Position numbers and translations under genes: made by a program. From Tricholoma matsutake (taxonomy: Eukaryota > Basidiomycota > Agaricomycetes > Agaricales > Tricholomataceae): a stretch of 64,000 nt of DNA. The notes beneath the pieces are model-generated. The model saw nothing but the letters and a program-made list of their open reading frames with translations. It had not been told where the DNA came from and did not search any database. The stretch spans positions 9,858,001 through 9,922,000 of the forward strand of contig AP026538.1 in assembly GCA_026075535.2 (NCBI GenBank), given 5' to 3'. This document shows, in pieces, positions 23,761 through 36,044 of this stretch; the stretch's first letter is position 1, and each line of letters begins with the position of its first letter.

Positions 23761-24699
23761 AGTTCATCCATTATATATCCATCCATTTACATTAGATATT
23801 TCCCATTTTCTTACTTGAATGGCTGAAATCCATACCCTACCAGTCTCACAGTGTAGCATGTGATCATATCACCAGAGTTCATCATGAAGGAAGTGACACA
23901 TTGTTGATTCAGATATAGAGTCTAGTCTTGTGAAATTTTGTTTTGGTATACTATGCTGAGCGCTGAGTGTCCACTGCTAACAGCGCCTCCAAACTGGTCA
24001 GTGTTGATAGATTGACAAGCATAAACTTCTGCTGCGTGGCAAGGTCACTAATCTGTAATTTGGGCCAATCGCCCAACCTCCTTGCAATTGGTTGGATGCA
24101 AGGTGTTGATGACCTGGAAATATCACCTATGATCTAGCCTTTTCTGCCTCCCCCAAGCTCAATCCCGACCACAGGCACTCGATGCATCAAAAAAAAAATG
24201 GACTGGAAGTGTGTTTCATTCTTTTATACGCCCTCAGCATGCCAACCTCGTCACATGAAACATCCAAAGTAACACAGCAATACAGTCAATATCTGCATAA
24301 CCTCCACTCCAGCAGTGCCTTAATGCCACCCCAACCACTGTCATGCCCCCTGTCACCATCAACAAAGAGGGCCCCATCATCACTGTCTTGTACTCCAACA
24401 CACATAATGCCAAAGGGTGTTAGGTGTTTATAACACATACTGTAGGGAGGGCGGGCTCATCATATCTGGGGGGGGTAAACTTCAACTAGTACTATGCACA
24501 CTTCAATTGAAGTTTTGTTTATCTATTAGGAGATCAACAACACAGCTCATTCTCATTTCCTGTGCCCATCGCCTCAGGAGTCTGTCAATAGGGTTCTCCC
24601 ATAGATCAGTCAAAAAATCTTATGATACTTAGCAACTTGTCATCATTTGATTAACAGGGGGGTTTGAGCAAAAAAATAAATGATCACCAACAACAGTCA
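23761..24699. other. Intergenic, nothing recognised
   Basis: No family or repeat pair recognised. A short Pro/Ser-rich open frame at 24182-24433 has no motif. The stretch ends where the KDZ element begins. Confidence 0.4.
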
Positions 24700-25545
24700 A
24701 TGTAGTGCTTTTGTAATGTACCCCACATAATCCAGGAGAGCACATAACAATGTACCTACTATGATTCCAAGGAGCTTGTAGGCCCATGCAAGTTATAATT
24801 GTCCCTCTCCCTCTCTCATCGCTTTCATAATAACATGCTTCAGCCGTACCTGTCCACTCTCCCTCTATGTTATAACCCCAGTGCCAGCCAGTTTGTCATT
24901 GCGCTCTTAGTGCTATAACATGTGTGGTTCTATTGTCCTTGGCCCCTGTTATCACATACTGTGATTTTCCCTGGTTGGCGTTGTAATTTCCCTTGCCTGC
25001 TAGACATTATAACATGTCCTTTTGACAATGATCCCTCCATTCACCCTAGACATTATAACCCATCATTTTCGGCAATGATCCCTCCTCACTTGCCCTAGAC
25101 ATTATGATGCACCCTTTTGACAATGATCCATTGCCCCAGACATTATAACGTATCACGATTCCTTGCCTGCTCACCCTAGACAATATAACGCAACCTTTTT
25201 GACAACAATCCCTTCAGAGTTATAACACTGTTCAATCCCTATTGCCCACTTGCTCCATTATAATGCATCCCACTCCCCTCGCACACCCACCTCAAGTGTT
25301 ATATCGTGTCCCTTTCATCAGTGATCTTGATAGGTTATAATGCTGGAACTTGCTCTCATGCCTCCCATTACAATGTCAAAGTGTTTCACTCTCACCCACA
25401 TTCTCTGCATTATAAAGCAGTGATTTTTGAGTTGTACACCTGCCCTTTCAAGTCTGTATTATAGTGTATTATAATGTAACCCTTTCGATCATAATAAGCA
25501 TTATAACTCAAATGAATTCCCATTCCTTGCCACCTTGCTATCATG
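24700..25545 (+). repeat. Left inverted end with TTATAA array
   Basis: The first ~120 bp match the right end inverted. From 24790 to about 25510 the motif (A)TTATAA(T/C) recurs roughly every 40-80 bp, often as CATTATAA(T/C)(G/A) followed by a TTTTGACAATGATCC-like spacer. TTATAA is self-complementary. Such subterminal arrays are often transposase binding sites; here that is inference. Confidence 0.7.
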
Positions 25546-25790
25546 ATTCTGATTTGCCCCCCTACATCTGCGTTATAGCACACCACCTTAAATCAGAAGT
25601 CGATCACTCACGCCTTTCATTAGGTCATCCCAAATTACAATGCAGGTTTCTTCAACTGTTTAATCACATGGTCTTGTTGATAGTCTCACATGGTCATCTC
25701 TATGGGTTCGCATCTTGTCAACGCACTCAATATCTTGTACTTGTGGCCACCACTGTTGCAAACTCTCCATTTATGAGTCATAAAGAAGAA

Positions 25791-28700
25791 CTACTCCTCC
25801 TCAAAGTTGAATGTTGAATCATTGCCATAATCTTCTCCCTCAATCTCAACCTCGAGCACAGCAACATCCACTGCATCCTCTTGGTCCTTTAGATGCCTCT
25901 CCAAAACTAATGCCGCTTGCTGTCATATGGCCACCCAGGAATTTGACCAAGACAAGAGTTGATGACATTCTGTAGCAGCATTTTCAGTTGCATATGCGGC
26001 AAGACCTTCGGCAAGATGAGACGATATTGAAGTCCGGCGATGAGCTTGTTTGTCCCACCAATTTCCCTTCCAGGTGCAGAACTGGATGGCTCACAGCATT
26101 TCTTCTTCAAGAAGCTGTATTTCTTCCTTCCACCTGGCTGCTCTAGCACAACATTTCAGCCATTATATGCAAAGATCTGTGTCAGACTGTTAGAGCAATC
26201 AGATTTTACTGAGGGTTCTCAAAAATTCACATGCATCAGTAAAACTATTGTTGTTTACCTCCTTGCTGGTTGTGGTGTACCAAATCCATGACAGGGTCCT
26301 GTGGCCCTCACCCACTGCCAATTTTGGGTTGAACAATGTTTCTGGTAGAGCCTCAAAGTTTTCAGTTTGTCCTACTGCGAGCTCTGGACTCAAGCTGGCC
26401 ATGACACATGTTTGCCAATTTTCCTGTTGTTCCTCATTGGTGAGGGCCTTCTCACTCAACCCTCAAGTATCATTGGGGTGGAGTTCCTGCAAGGTTTTCT
26501 CCCATATCCCAGGTCCTTGTAGTGCAAGTATCGCATTTCTGGCCATAGTATACTGTCGACAAGCAGACTTGATTTTTGATTCAGAGTGTTCTTGAAGGGT
26601 TTGGAATTGTGTATAGTGGCATTGGCTGGAGACATTCCAGACTTTGTACTGGCTAGCATAAGTGCATTTCATGAGCTGGCATCGGAGCTTATTCAAAGCC
26701 TCAGAGGCTTGAGCAAAGCGAAGACAGCCCTCAATTTCATGGACACCAGCAACACAAACCAGAGAGAACTTATTTGGCGGAAGGAATGATGGAAGGTAGA
26801 GTGGGATGACCTCAGGCATCAATGACGACACTTCTTCTGGTGGTGGTGACAGCTCTGCAATGTATTTGTCAAGTCCTGGCATATATCTCTTCTGAACGAC
26901 ACTGAATTTCATAATCCTTTGTTCGCTGTCATTGAATTGAAGTCTGGTGGCCCACAGTTTCAAATCAGTTCATGTAAATTCGGCAACATTGGTCACAATA
27001 CAACACACTGAGTTTCTTTGAGTTCCAGCCCCTCAACAACAAAAGCACTGGGGCTACTGTCATCTAGGCTCAGCATTGCCTCACCCTTTTCCACCTGCTC
27101 GTGCTCTTCCTGCAACAGCTGGCATTTCACCTCAGCAAATGTGACCTCTATTTTTGGAATGTGATTTGCAAATTAAGTATGTGATGTCCCAGTAACAAAA
27201 CAGCTTACTTTGTTCTGGGAGGTCATAAGGACATGGCAACATGTGGTTGAGCTCCCATTTCCAGACTTGTATTTCCCATTCAGCAATGTGTGCTGCATGT
27301 TCTGCTTGCAGACTTTCTGTAAAAGCTGAAAGTGCTCGGTGATGAATGATGGCTTGTGGCAGAGCACGCAACATCTTTTGGAGGAGAGTAGAAGCTTATT
27401 TCATCAGCTGGATCAATCTACATGATTCCAAGATTACTCACACAGTGCGATTGTCTTTTGCCAGTTGGCATGGTTACAAAAATCATCAAGAGTGTCCCAT
27501 CGTCCACCATGTCCCATCATAGAAACAGATCTGGCTATACCATTAAGCATGGACCAGTTTTGTTCGACTCCTTCGCCATCCATTCACCCTACCCCTGGAG
27601 CAAAGTTGAACAAGAATGGAGCCTGACATTTTCCAGTATGGCCAGGGAGATGGAATTTCAGAACAATGAATTTCACTACAGTTGATGGAGCTAAACAGAG
27701 CCACTCAGGCATGGTGGGAGCATTCATCCGAGAAAAGAAATTAGTCGCCCACTGGCAGGCTATGTCTAGAGAAGAGAATATATCTGGTGACAGAATTGCA
27801 TACTGTTCCCCTTTCTGAAGGTCTCCCATGCCATTTGGCTGGTACATCTCCTGACAAGCACAGCTTACTGAGCCTATACCAGTGGCCCATAAGCCTTTTG
27901 ATTGTTTATTATTGGCTCCTGACAATGCCTGAAAGCCTGCACAATGTGAAATCTTAGGAAGTTATTATTAGTACCAAAATGACACCATTGTGATAAACAC
28001 ACCTTGTCTCGATCAGCAAATTGTGAAACATATCTAAGATAAGGCTCATTCTCAATGAATGTTCCCCATCCAGGTCCTAGAGGAGGATCCTTCTGATTAT
28101 CTGGATGCAATTGTGCCTTTTGTTTGAAATTTGCATCCTCTGCTAAGAATAGTGCATATAGCCATCTAAAATTGCCAATCACAAAGATTATCAACTGATC
28201 ACACAGATTCAAGATGCACCGATCTTCAGGTGAGGCATTTTCCCAACCTTCTGGGAGATTGATATCAAGATGTGGGCACACATGGCAAGGAATCGAGAGG
28301 CCACCTTGACATGTTCCATCTATCCCACTTGGATCATGACTGCAGCCAGCACATTTTGTCATTTTGATATGGTGCCATTGGTGAACCATCAGCATCCATT
28401 GAGTGAGGTGATCCTTGAAAACCATCAACAGATCAGTCATGCAAACTGCAAATAAATTGGTCATGCTTACTGGCACATGTGATAATCCATCACTGCAAGT
28501 CAGTTGTTCTAGGCCTTGGTAGAAATCGGTTGGGGCAATCTGGCCTTGGAGATTCAAGGTGTGAAATAATTGAAGAACAGCCATAGATGCTGCCAATTTC
28601 AGTTCTAAAGGTGTTGATGGCCACCAACCGACCTCTAAAAGCTGTCCATAAGCCATCAAAGCGCCATCACAACCACAGAAGTTGACATTGAGCGCATGGA

Positions 28701-29461
28701 TGCCATTGACATGAAGAACAACAAAATCCTTGTGACCCAGAGTTTGGCAGGGACATGAGATTCCATGCTCATGACCTAGTTGAACATGCAGCCCCAAACA
28801 TTGGAATGTAGTCTTTTGAAAGAATCCATTCTTCCACTCCTATGTTATTAGTTATTACATAGTTAAGTTTATGAGCGTATCACTGTAGTAGTGTTGGAGT
28901 ACCTCAAGAAAATGCAATGGTTCATTGCGATGGTGATCAATGATGCAGGCCTTGCAATACAGAGCAAGCCCAAAACAATCCTGGCAGCGGAAAGTCGGAT
29001 TGGACTGCTGACATCCAGAGCTTGTACAGCATTGGTTGTGTCGTCCTCAGCCATCAAGCATGAGGAAAGCATCTAGGTATTTGTCCCAATACTGCTTCCA
29101 GGTGAGTAATGGTGCATCCTCGAGATTTGGATCAGATGTGGCTGATTCTGATGCAATGATGACATTGACATACTGAATTTTGGTATCTCTTAGCCTTTGT
29201 GTGTACAGAGATGTTGGCAGGGTTGGCAATTTCAGCAGGAGTGCTGTCCCAATCATCCATGATAATTGACTGGCCACTGTTGATTAGCTCTTGTTCCAGC
29301 TTGTTTTGCTTCTCCACAAGAAGACTACTAGATGTTGATGCAGTGAAGACCTTGCACATGCACTTGGAGGTGTTGCTCAAGGTAACAAACTTGCATTTGG
29401 ATGGCTGGGAGGGTTGAGCACTGGCATGATGCGTTAGCAACTGTGACTTTCCTTTTACCAT
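25791..29461 (-). pseudogene. KDZ transposase with Cys-cluster domain (decayed)
   Basis: The minus-strand start at 29461 gives MVKGKSQLLTHH and a basic, Ser-rich head. Then comes the KDZ-associated Cys cluster: CCTSSGC, FRCQDCFGLALYCKACIIDHH, EPLHFLE, EEWKNGFFQ, GHEHGISCPC and NGIHALNVNFCGCDG. The catalytic region follows (WLYALFLAEDANFKQKA, GPGWGTFIENEPYL, LDIACQWATNFFSRMNA, KFHLPGHTGKCQ, GEGVEQNWSMLNG), then a long helical tail (KRYMPGLDKYIAEL, RTLSWIWYTT, ARAARWKEEIQLLEEEM) to a stop at 25791. Introns are visible, e.g. 28840-28902 (63 nt) and 28166-28219 (54 nt), among others. A TGA after MLDG, frameshifts near 27700 and 26200 and loss of the segment before DIACQW break it. The enzyme would move the enclosing element. 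Many Arg-to-Cys replacements fit C-to-T decay. Confidence 0.85.
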
Positions 29462-29492
29462 GCTTGTCAGGCTTATAATGGCTTGTAGGGGT

Positions 29493-31469
29493 TTATATAC
29501 ATTGGTAACTGAGTTGATTTGTCTTGTGTGCCATAATTAGATCATTGGGGTCAAGCATTGCATCACACAGCATCGCCTCAAGGTGTTGCCAGATACAACG
29601 CACCCATTTCACTTCCACATCAATAGTGCTGAGTTCAACTCCAACCCCAGCCTCCTGAAGAACAGCAGCACTACTCCGTTCGAGGTCCTGCTGGATTATG
29701 CTAAGTCTGGAAATGGCTTGTTCGAGGACTTCCTGAGGTTGTGGCTGCCCAGCCATGAGTCGTGATGCAAATTTCTCATAGACGCATTCAAGATAAGTGG
29801 ATTGACTGTCACCGATAACCTGATCCAAGTCCTCCACCAGTTGAATTGAATGATCCATCCATTCATTTAGACAATGACTAGCAACTTCAGATGAACAAAG
29901 TATGCCCAGAATAGAACCAACAAAACATACCAGATAGGTTTATTAGATGCTTTGATTTTTTGGTGGTCATCCATAACTGTTTTGAGGCTAAAACATGGCA
30001 TCCAGTAGTATGAATAGAAGCAATTTATGTGGAAAGAGTACACTTACACAGTACTCTGTGGTTTGAGTGCTAGCCTCTTCTGTCACTGTGAATGCAGTAT
30101 TGCCTCCTTATTCCTATGCAAATCAACGCAATGCAGATGGCTTTTGGACCTTGACTTACTTTTCATAGTGCCTCTTGCTCTTCAATCAATTTGCTGCTTT
30201 TTTTTCCTGTGGTGTTTTGTAATGGTGGGGGAAAGGCATGAGATGTTGTGCATCAATGTAAAACTTAAGTACAAATAAATGCTTGATCACTGCATGTTTG
30301 GTCTGACCACTTCGTTAAGTGCATTCCTCCTTGTATAATGCCCAACTTTTTTTCTGGTTCATTATCAAGGCCCTATATATACACATCTGCATCTCTAAAA
30401 TATTCTCACATGTCCCAACAAATGAGCATTAACCCTAGTCAAGTCTGAATGTTTGCATTTGTCATCCATATTTGTCCATCAATTTCATTGTAGCACAACT
30501 ACAACAAGGTAAAACATAAAAACTAGATATTGTATAGTAATGAAGTAATCCACTACATAATGTTTCCATCACATCTGATGCAAGACTCTAACTCTTTATG
30601 TGAGGGATAATCAAGCTCCACACCAAATGCCAGTTCCACCTGCCCTTTGTAAGCTAGTGTCTCCCATGCTCCTAGAGCAGCAGAATGCATCGTGAACTGT
30701 TGATATGCATCCTGGGGGTCTTTCAAGCCATGGATCTCTGCATGAGCTTGTTGCCTTGAGCATAATCTATGAGTATTCATACAACAATAGAAGCGGTCTC
30801 ATACCAGCTATCCAGAATGCCCAGCAATCGACCCTTCCAGACAACCCACTTTGGGCCATACTCATATGCTGCTCTATGCCACTCATCGCCATCACCCACC
30901 GACAAAACAGCTGGGGGTTCCATAGTTGCATGTGAAGTGGGTGAGACCAATACTTCTGTTGATACATCGGTGTTCAAGAGGGTTTCATCATTGTCGACAG
31001 GGTAACAGAAGCCAGGAGGCAGCGGCAATGCATGTGGGATGTCACCCAGGGGACTGCATCACCATTGGTGAGCACCTGCCTCCAGGCTGCAATGGCAGTC
31101 GCTAACATCAGGAATCTTTGGACATGGGCTCCCTTGACATCACAGACATTATCTAAGACATCCACTACCTGAGAATAGATGCCCAGAACCATGCCTCAAA
31201 TGACCACATAATAGACTTGGCTATTGTACTGGGTTGTTGAAAATTTCGTGACCAGTTCTTCAAGGTCCTATCAGACCCTTTGATATATCGGAGATGTTCA
31301 GTTAATGCATGCCACAAAAACAAGAAGCCCTGTTGGATAATGGGCAGAAAGATCATGGTTGTTGAAACCGAGCCTGAATTTGATTTGAGGTGTGCAGGTG
31401 CAGTCTGGCACCATAGTTGGTAATCAAGCAAATGTGTACTCATGCGAGTCGTGTTCCTGTATTCTCTGT
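29493..31469 (-). pseudogene. Unrecognised minus-strand gene inside the KDZ element
   Basis: Minus-strand open segments follow one another with intron-like gaps: STHLLDYQLWCQTAP and LFLWHALTEHLRYIKGSD (31469-31165), VKGAHVQRFLMLATAIAAW (around 31130), PLPPGFCYPVDNDETLLNT and EYGPKWVVWKGRLLGILDSW (31028-30777), HGLKDPQDAYQQF and GAWETLAYKGQVELAFG (30780-30553), and a helical piece VEDLDQVIGDSQSTYLECVYE (29858-29493). I do not recognise the family. The start is uncertain, because the divergent companion gene begins at 31488. Frames change between segments, so the gene is either multi-exon or broken. It lies between the two recognised genes and so belongs to the same transposon. Confidence 0.4.
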
Positions 31470-31487
31470 TACTGATTCCTTTGTGCC

Positions 31488-34400
31488 ATGGCACAAACTT
31501 CCAAGGCCAAGAAAGATGGCAGGCCACAGGGCTGACAGAACACGTTTAGTGGCATAAAACTGGAGTTCCTTGAGTCATATAAAGATTGGTTCATTGATTC
31601 TACTGACCATGGGGCATTCTACATGCTGGTAGCCAAAGCATTCATCCAGTGGTTTGGATATAACCTAGCTATTGAGGACAACCCAGAGCCAGATGATGAC
31701 TCTGATGAGCATACCCCAGACAATATTGATCCCTCGTTACCTGGGGACGAGCAGAACCTAGAGTCTGACCAGCAGAATGGGTTCTATCATGAGCTTCGTG
31801 AAGTAAGGAACATACTATGTGATTGTGCAGTGGAAACTTACTATCTCTTGCTTTAGAAGCTTGGCTGCTGGTATCGGTACCGCTACACTGCTAGGAGCAC
31901 CAACCAATCCTATGTCAACAATATTATCAGTCGCATCATGTCAACGAGCCTGTCCTGCCCTAGAAAGAAAACTGCCATTGGCACATATGGTGATCTCCAT
32001 AAGATAAAGCTCGAATCAACATTTGATCCACTGTGGGAATCTATAAAGAATTCTGTGAAGCCTCAAGAGCGACTCCGAATGTGGAACAAGCATGTGAGAG
32101 ACTCCTGGGAGAAGGAAGCCCAGAGGTTCAGGAGACCATCATGAACCAGACAGATGAAGAAAACAAGAACACAATGGCAGAGTGGAAGAAGAAGGCATTG
32201 TTCACAGGTTCACCTGAAGATCCTCAATCAGTATGTCAGAGACACCATGCTGTGATGGAATATAGACTAACCTTTGGATGGCCAGGGCTTGGACGACTGC
32301 TGAACAGGTGCTTCCATCTTTTGCTGATGCAATGTCCAAGTGGTTGGGTGCAAATATTGTCATACTGGCCATAACGCCGCTTGGAGTGTCAAATGGCGAA
32401 ATCATAATGAAATCGTGAGTAATATCCATGTTTCAGTAGAAATTTGACTCACCTTACTCCAGGGTTCAGTCCAACATGTCGAAGGGGATGACCAAGAAGC
32501 TCTTGCCTCAGTTTGATCCTGAAGGGTGGGGAAAGTTACAGGACATGATGCTGGAATATGGAAAGGCATATTTCCATGAGTCAGTTCGAGTGGTCACACA
32601 CGAAAATGCTCACCTAACATTCTTCAATCACACTAGCACCAGAAGAATGTTCTCGTCGCATTGTTAAGGACTCAGATACATCGGATTCCACAGGAAAAGA
32701 AGAGGAAGAGGTGGGTGACAAATGTAGTTTGGGTCAGACCACCAACAATTCGTTGTCAGGGAATGCCAGTGAATTCGTTGACAAGCCTGATGATGCAGCC
32801 AACGTCCAATGTCCAATTGGAGATAGCAGTACCAGCCAATCAATTGAGGGTAAGTCTTGTATTTGATTCAAGTTATTGTGCTAACCAAGCATGCACATGT
32901 TCCAGTTCCATCTCTTGGTGACAATGAACAGACCACCTTTCTCCAAGAATATATGGGCAACAAGTGTAGTTTGGGTGGGACCACCAACAATTTGTTGTCA
33001 GGGAATGCCAGTGAATTTGTTGACAAGCCTGACAATGCAGCCAACATCCAATGTCCGATCGGAGATAGCGGTACCAGCCAATTGATTGAGGGTAAGTCTT
33101 GTATTTGATTTGAGGAGTTATTGTGCTGACCAAGCATGCATGTGTTCCAGTTCCATCTCTTGGTGACAACGAACAGACCACCTTTCTCCAAGGATATATG
33201 GGTGACAAGTGTAGTTTGGGTGGGACCACCAACAATTCATCGTCAGGGAATGCCAGTGAATTCATTGACAAGCCTGACGATGCAGCCAACATCCAATGTC
33301 CGATCGGAGATAGTGGTACCAGCCAATCGATTGAGGGTAAGTCTTGTATTTGATTCGAGGAGTTATTGTGCTGACCAAGCATTCACATGTTCCAGTTCTG
33401 TCTCTCGGTGATGCTCCAATGAATGAACGGACCACCTTTCTCCAAGAATATAGCTGCAATGCCGCCCCTGGAGAGTCGGCATTATATGCATTCAACCCTA
33501 CTTCAACTCTCTCATCTTTTGGCATCCAATGCAACAATCAAGGCTTTGGCAACTGGAGCGACATTAATTGGGATACTTCTCAAGTTGCTAATGGGTGGAA
33601 GGTGCAAGGGAATGTGCCAAGCGATTCCTGGTTCGACCATATCATCAGCTCTCTCCTGAATTATGGTCTGCAAAATGCTAATCTGACCTTGGAGGCCCCA
33701 CAGCCAGCATTCACCTTTGCACAAGCAGTTCCCCAAGGGCCACCAGTCCCAATGTTGGCGCAAGGTATGCCAATGACAGAGATGACTGGTTTTTTATCAA
33801 TAGTGCCACCCCTGTCAGCAGTCCGGAGCCCACCCATGGTCAATCCTTCTTTGTTCCTACCATTGCCAAACACTGATGCCCCAGAACTTCACTCACAGGA
33901 TTTTTATTCACCCTTGCTCTTGCCACCAGGTATTCATCCCATTGGCGGCATTAACCCCCCTCCCTCTGCTCCTCTTGCAGGGACCATTGTTCTGCAGGCT
34001 GCGCCTGCATCTGCCCCCACCCAACTGCCTATCACTCCCAGTGGCAGCATTAATCCCCCTCCCTCCACTCCTCTTTCGGGGACCATCACTCTGCAGGTTC
34101 CACCTCCGCTCGCATCTAGCTTTGCCCAGGAAAGTCCTCAGGTGCCCAGAAAAACTACCCCATTACCCACCAACCTATTGGTTGGTTTGCCAGATGGAAA
34201 GCTGTTGGAGATGGGGGGAAAGGTGGTGGAAAGTCACAGACAGGTAATTCTGGGAATAAAGAGGTGCAAGGAAGAGAAAAGCGGATGATGCTTTGGTAGG
34301 CACAAAACACAGTGCCGCATCAAAGTCGAGGAGGAGGTGTACCAGCAAGACTGCAGGAGAGGAGGTTATGATGGCTACCGCAGAAGCGAGTGAGGCTGAT

Positions 34401-34595
34401 AGGCTGGCAAAGGAGGCAAAAGCCACGCAGAATGCAGCAATCAAGGCTGCAAAGGCTGCAAAGGCGGCTACAAAGGCTGCAAAGGAAGGAAGGGAAGTGG
34501 CAAAGCCAGAGCTGGCGATGAGGTCAGGTCGTGCATCCACCTTACCTGATCATCTCAAGCAGGTGGGGTATGCACCACCAAAGTGGGGTTCATGA
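31488..34595 (+). pseudogene. Divergent companion gene of the KDZ element (multi-exon, lightly broken)
   Basis: ATG 31488 gives MAQTSKAKKDGRPQG*, then FSGIKLEFLESYKDW, FIQWFGYNLAIEDNPEPDDD and, after a 54-nt intron (31803-31856), KLGCWYRYRYTARSTNQ, DPLWESIKNSV, WEKEAQRF. After a frameshift near 32120: EENKNTMAEWKKK. After further introns: SFADAMSKWLGANIVILAIT, GVSNGEI and MTKKLLPQFDPEGWGKLQD. Three near-identical exons follow (see 32719-33395), then a Pro-rich region and an Ala/Lys-rich tail near the C-terminus (AAIKAAKAAKAATKAAKEG) ending at 34595, the last part in a shifted frame. One TGA (31533-31535) and two frameshifts are seen. The family is repeated in mushroom genomes and unnamed as far as I know. 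Divergent placement beside the transposase suggests a shared promoter region and a role in transposition or in host interaction; that is inference. Confidence 0.6.
32719..33395 (+). repeat. Tandem exon-intron repeat, 3 units of 242-245 bp
   Basis: Each unit holds an exon encoding a VPSLGDNEQTTFLQEYMG...KCSLGGTTNN module and an intron GTAAGTCTTGTATTTGA...TTCCAG. The introns are 32850-32905 (56 nt), 33092-33150 (59 nt) and 33337-33395 (59 nt). The two complete exons between them (32906-33091 and 33151-33336) are both exactly 186 nt (62 codons) and the intron phase (1) is kept, so whole exon-plus-intron units were duplicated without breaking the frame. Confidence 0.88.
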
Positions 34596-34959
34596 GCAAG
34601 AAGAGTGCTTAAGTTGAGCTTTTCCCTAGCCTTTCAGGTTTTCTTCCTGATTCCCATTGAAATACACCGTGTTCAGTTGTCTTGTTAAAATCATGATTGT
34701 CTCAAGTAATTACATTTGAAATGTAGAACAAAATTACATTGTCTAATCATAAGGTTCCATCATAACATTAGCAAAGATGGTGTGCACAACAAAAATGGAT
34801 GGGTGCTCTAGGGTGTGCAGGGGTGGTGTAGGTGAGATGGTGGGGGAGACAAAACCAGTTACAATCGCAATCGAAAGGGCCGCACTACATGCAGAGAGAG
34901 TGGGGTAGCTGACATGCCATGATGTTGCAAAGGGGGGCACTGGAGTGTGCCTCAAGTCA

Positions 34960-36044
34960 AAAGGGACACATTATAAAACCTAGTGGGTGAGTAGGCAAAA
35001 GAGATTAGATGACATTACAATGGTGTAGGAATCACCTCTGACAAGGACACAATATAATGCAACAGGTGAGGTAAAACTAAGCACATTATAACTGGGCAGT
35101 GTGGGGGGGAAATTGCCATGGAGGGGTTGGTTATGGTGACATTATCGGGAAGTGCTGGGGAGAGTTTCGAGTTATAACATATGGGAAACACCTCCAAAAG
35201 TGATGCATTATAATGCAGCAGGCAAGTGGGAGAGTAAAAATCAAACACATTATAATGGGAGGTCAAGGGGATAAATTGCCATGGAGAGAGTGTTACATCA
35301 TGATGTTATAACTGGAGGTATTTTGGTGAGTTTCAAAGTTATAATGCATAGGAATCACTACTGAGGTGTTATAACACCTGGGTCGAGGGGGCACTGGTAG
35401 GGGAAATTGAATGACATTATAATCGGAAGGAATCACCATTGGAAGGGACGTGTTATAATGCCTGGGTTGAGGGGGCGCCAGGAATGGAAATTGAATGACA
35501 TTATAATTGGAAGGAATCACTATTGGAAGGGACACATTATAATGCCTGGGTCGACAGGGCGCCGGTGGAGGAAATTGAGTGACATTATAACGGGAAGGAA
35601 TCACCATTGAAAAGGACACATTATAATGCAGAGAATGGACAAGGAGGAAAGGCTGAAACACATTATAATGTGAGGTATGGCATGGGTGGGAATAGCTATC
35701 GGAGCCTGAGGGATGTGTTATAATGCTTACATGATAACAGGAGGGCGAGGATAACAAGATCACACACATTATAATGCTGGGAGGGGAGGGGCAGCAGAAG
35801 CATGCATGTTATAATGCTAAGATGGCGACGACAATTGACATTATTACAGGGGTATGACAAAAGGGCTGGGTTATAACATAGGGGTAGAGTCAGTGAATAT
35901 AACTGAGGCATGTTACAACAGCAACAGTCAGAGAGGGAGAGGGGCTGTTATAACATGTGTGGGCCTACAAGTTCCTTGAAATCATAGTGGTGCATTGTTA
36001 TGTGGCCTCCTGGAGTTTGTGGGGTATGTTACAAAAGTACTACA
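34960..36044 (-). repeat. Right inverted end with TTATAA array
   Basis: Inverted relative to the left end. (A/G)TTATAA(T/C) recurs at least fifteen times between 35040 and 35960, commonly as ACATTATAATG followed or preceded by GGAAGGAATCACCATTG. Three units near 35400-35600 (GACATTATAAT + GGAAGGAATCAC + GGGACRYRTTATAATGCCTGGGT) repeat with a ~90-bp period. The outermost ~120 bp match the left end. Confidence 0.7.

Larger units (their letters stand above)
24700..36044. mobile_element. KDZ-type DNA transposon, ~11.3 kb, with long inverted ends
   Basis: The outer ends are inverted copies: left TGTAGTGCTTTTGTAA..., right (reverse complement) TGTAGTACTTTTGTAA.... They match through blocks such as CCAGGAG, CACATAACAATG, CTTGTAGGCCCA and CCCTCTCCCTCTCT over at least 120 bp, and then continue into long arrays of ATTATAAT-like motifs on both sides. 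Between them lie a KDZ transposase (minus), another minus-strand gene and a divergent companion gene (plus). KDZ (Kyakuja-Dileera-Zisupton) elements are known to be expanded in mushrooms. I could not find a convincing target duplication (acagtcaa on the left, tggataca on the right). All genes inside carry lesions, so the copy is probably dead. Confidence 0.8.

Noticed and set aside
24182..24433. 83-codon open frame
   Set aside because: No motif, and no intron-exon continuation on either side.
34175..34540. 121-codon Ala/Phe-rich minus-strand frame
   Set aside because: Reverse reading of the Ala/Lys-rich tail of the plus-strand companion gene.
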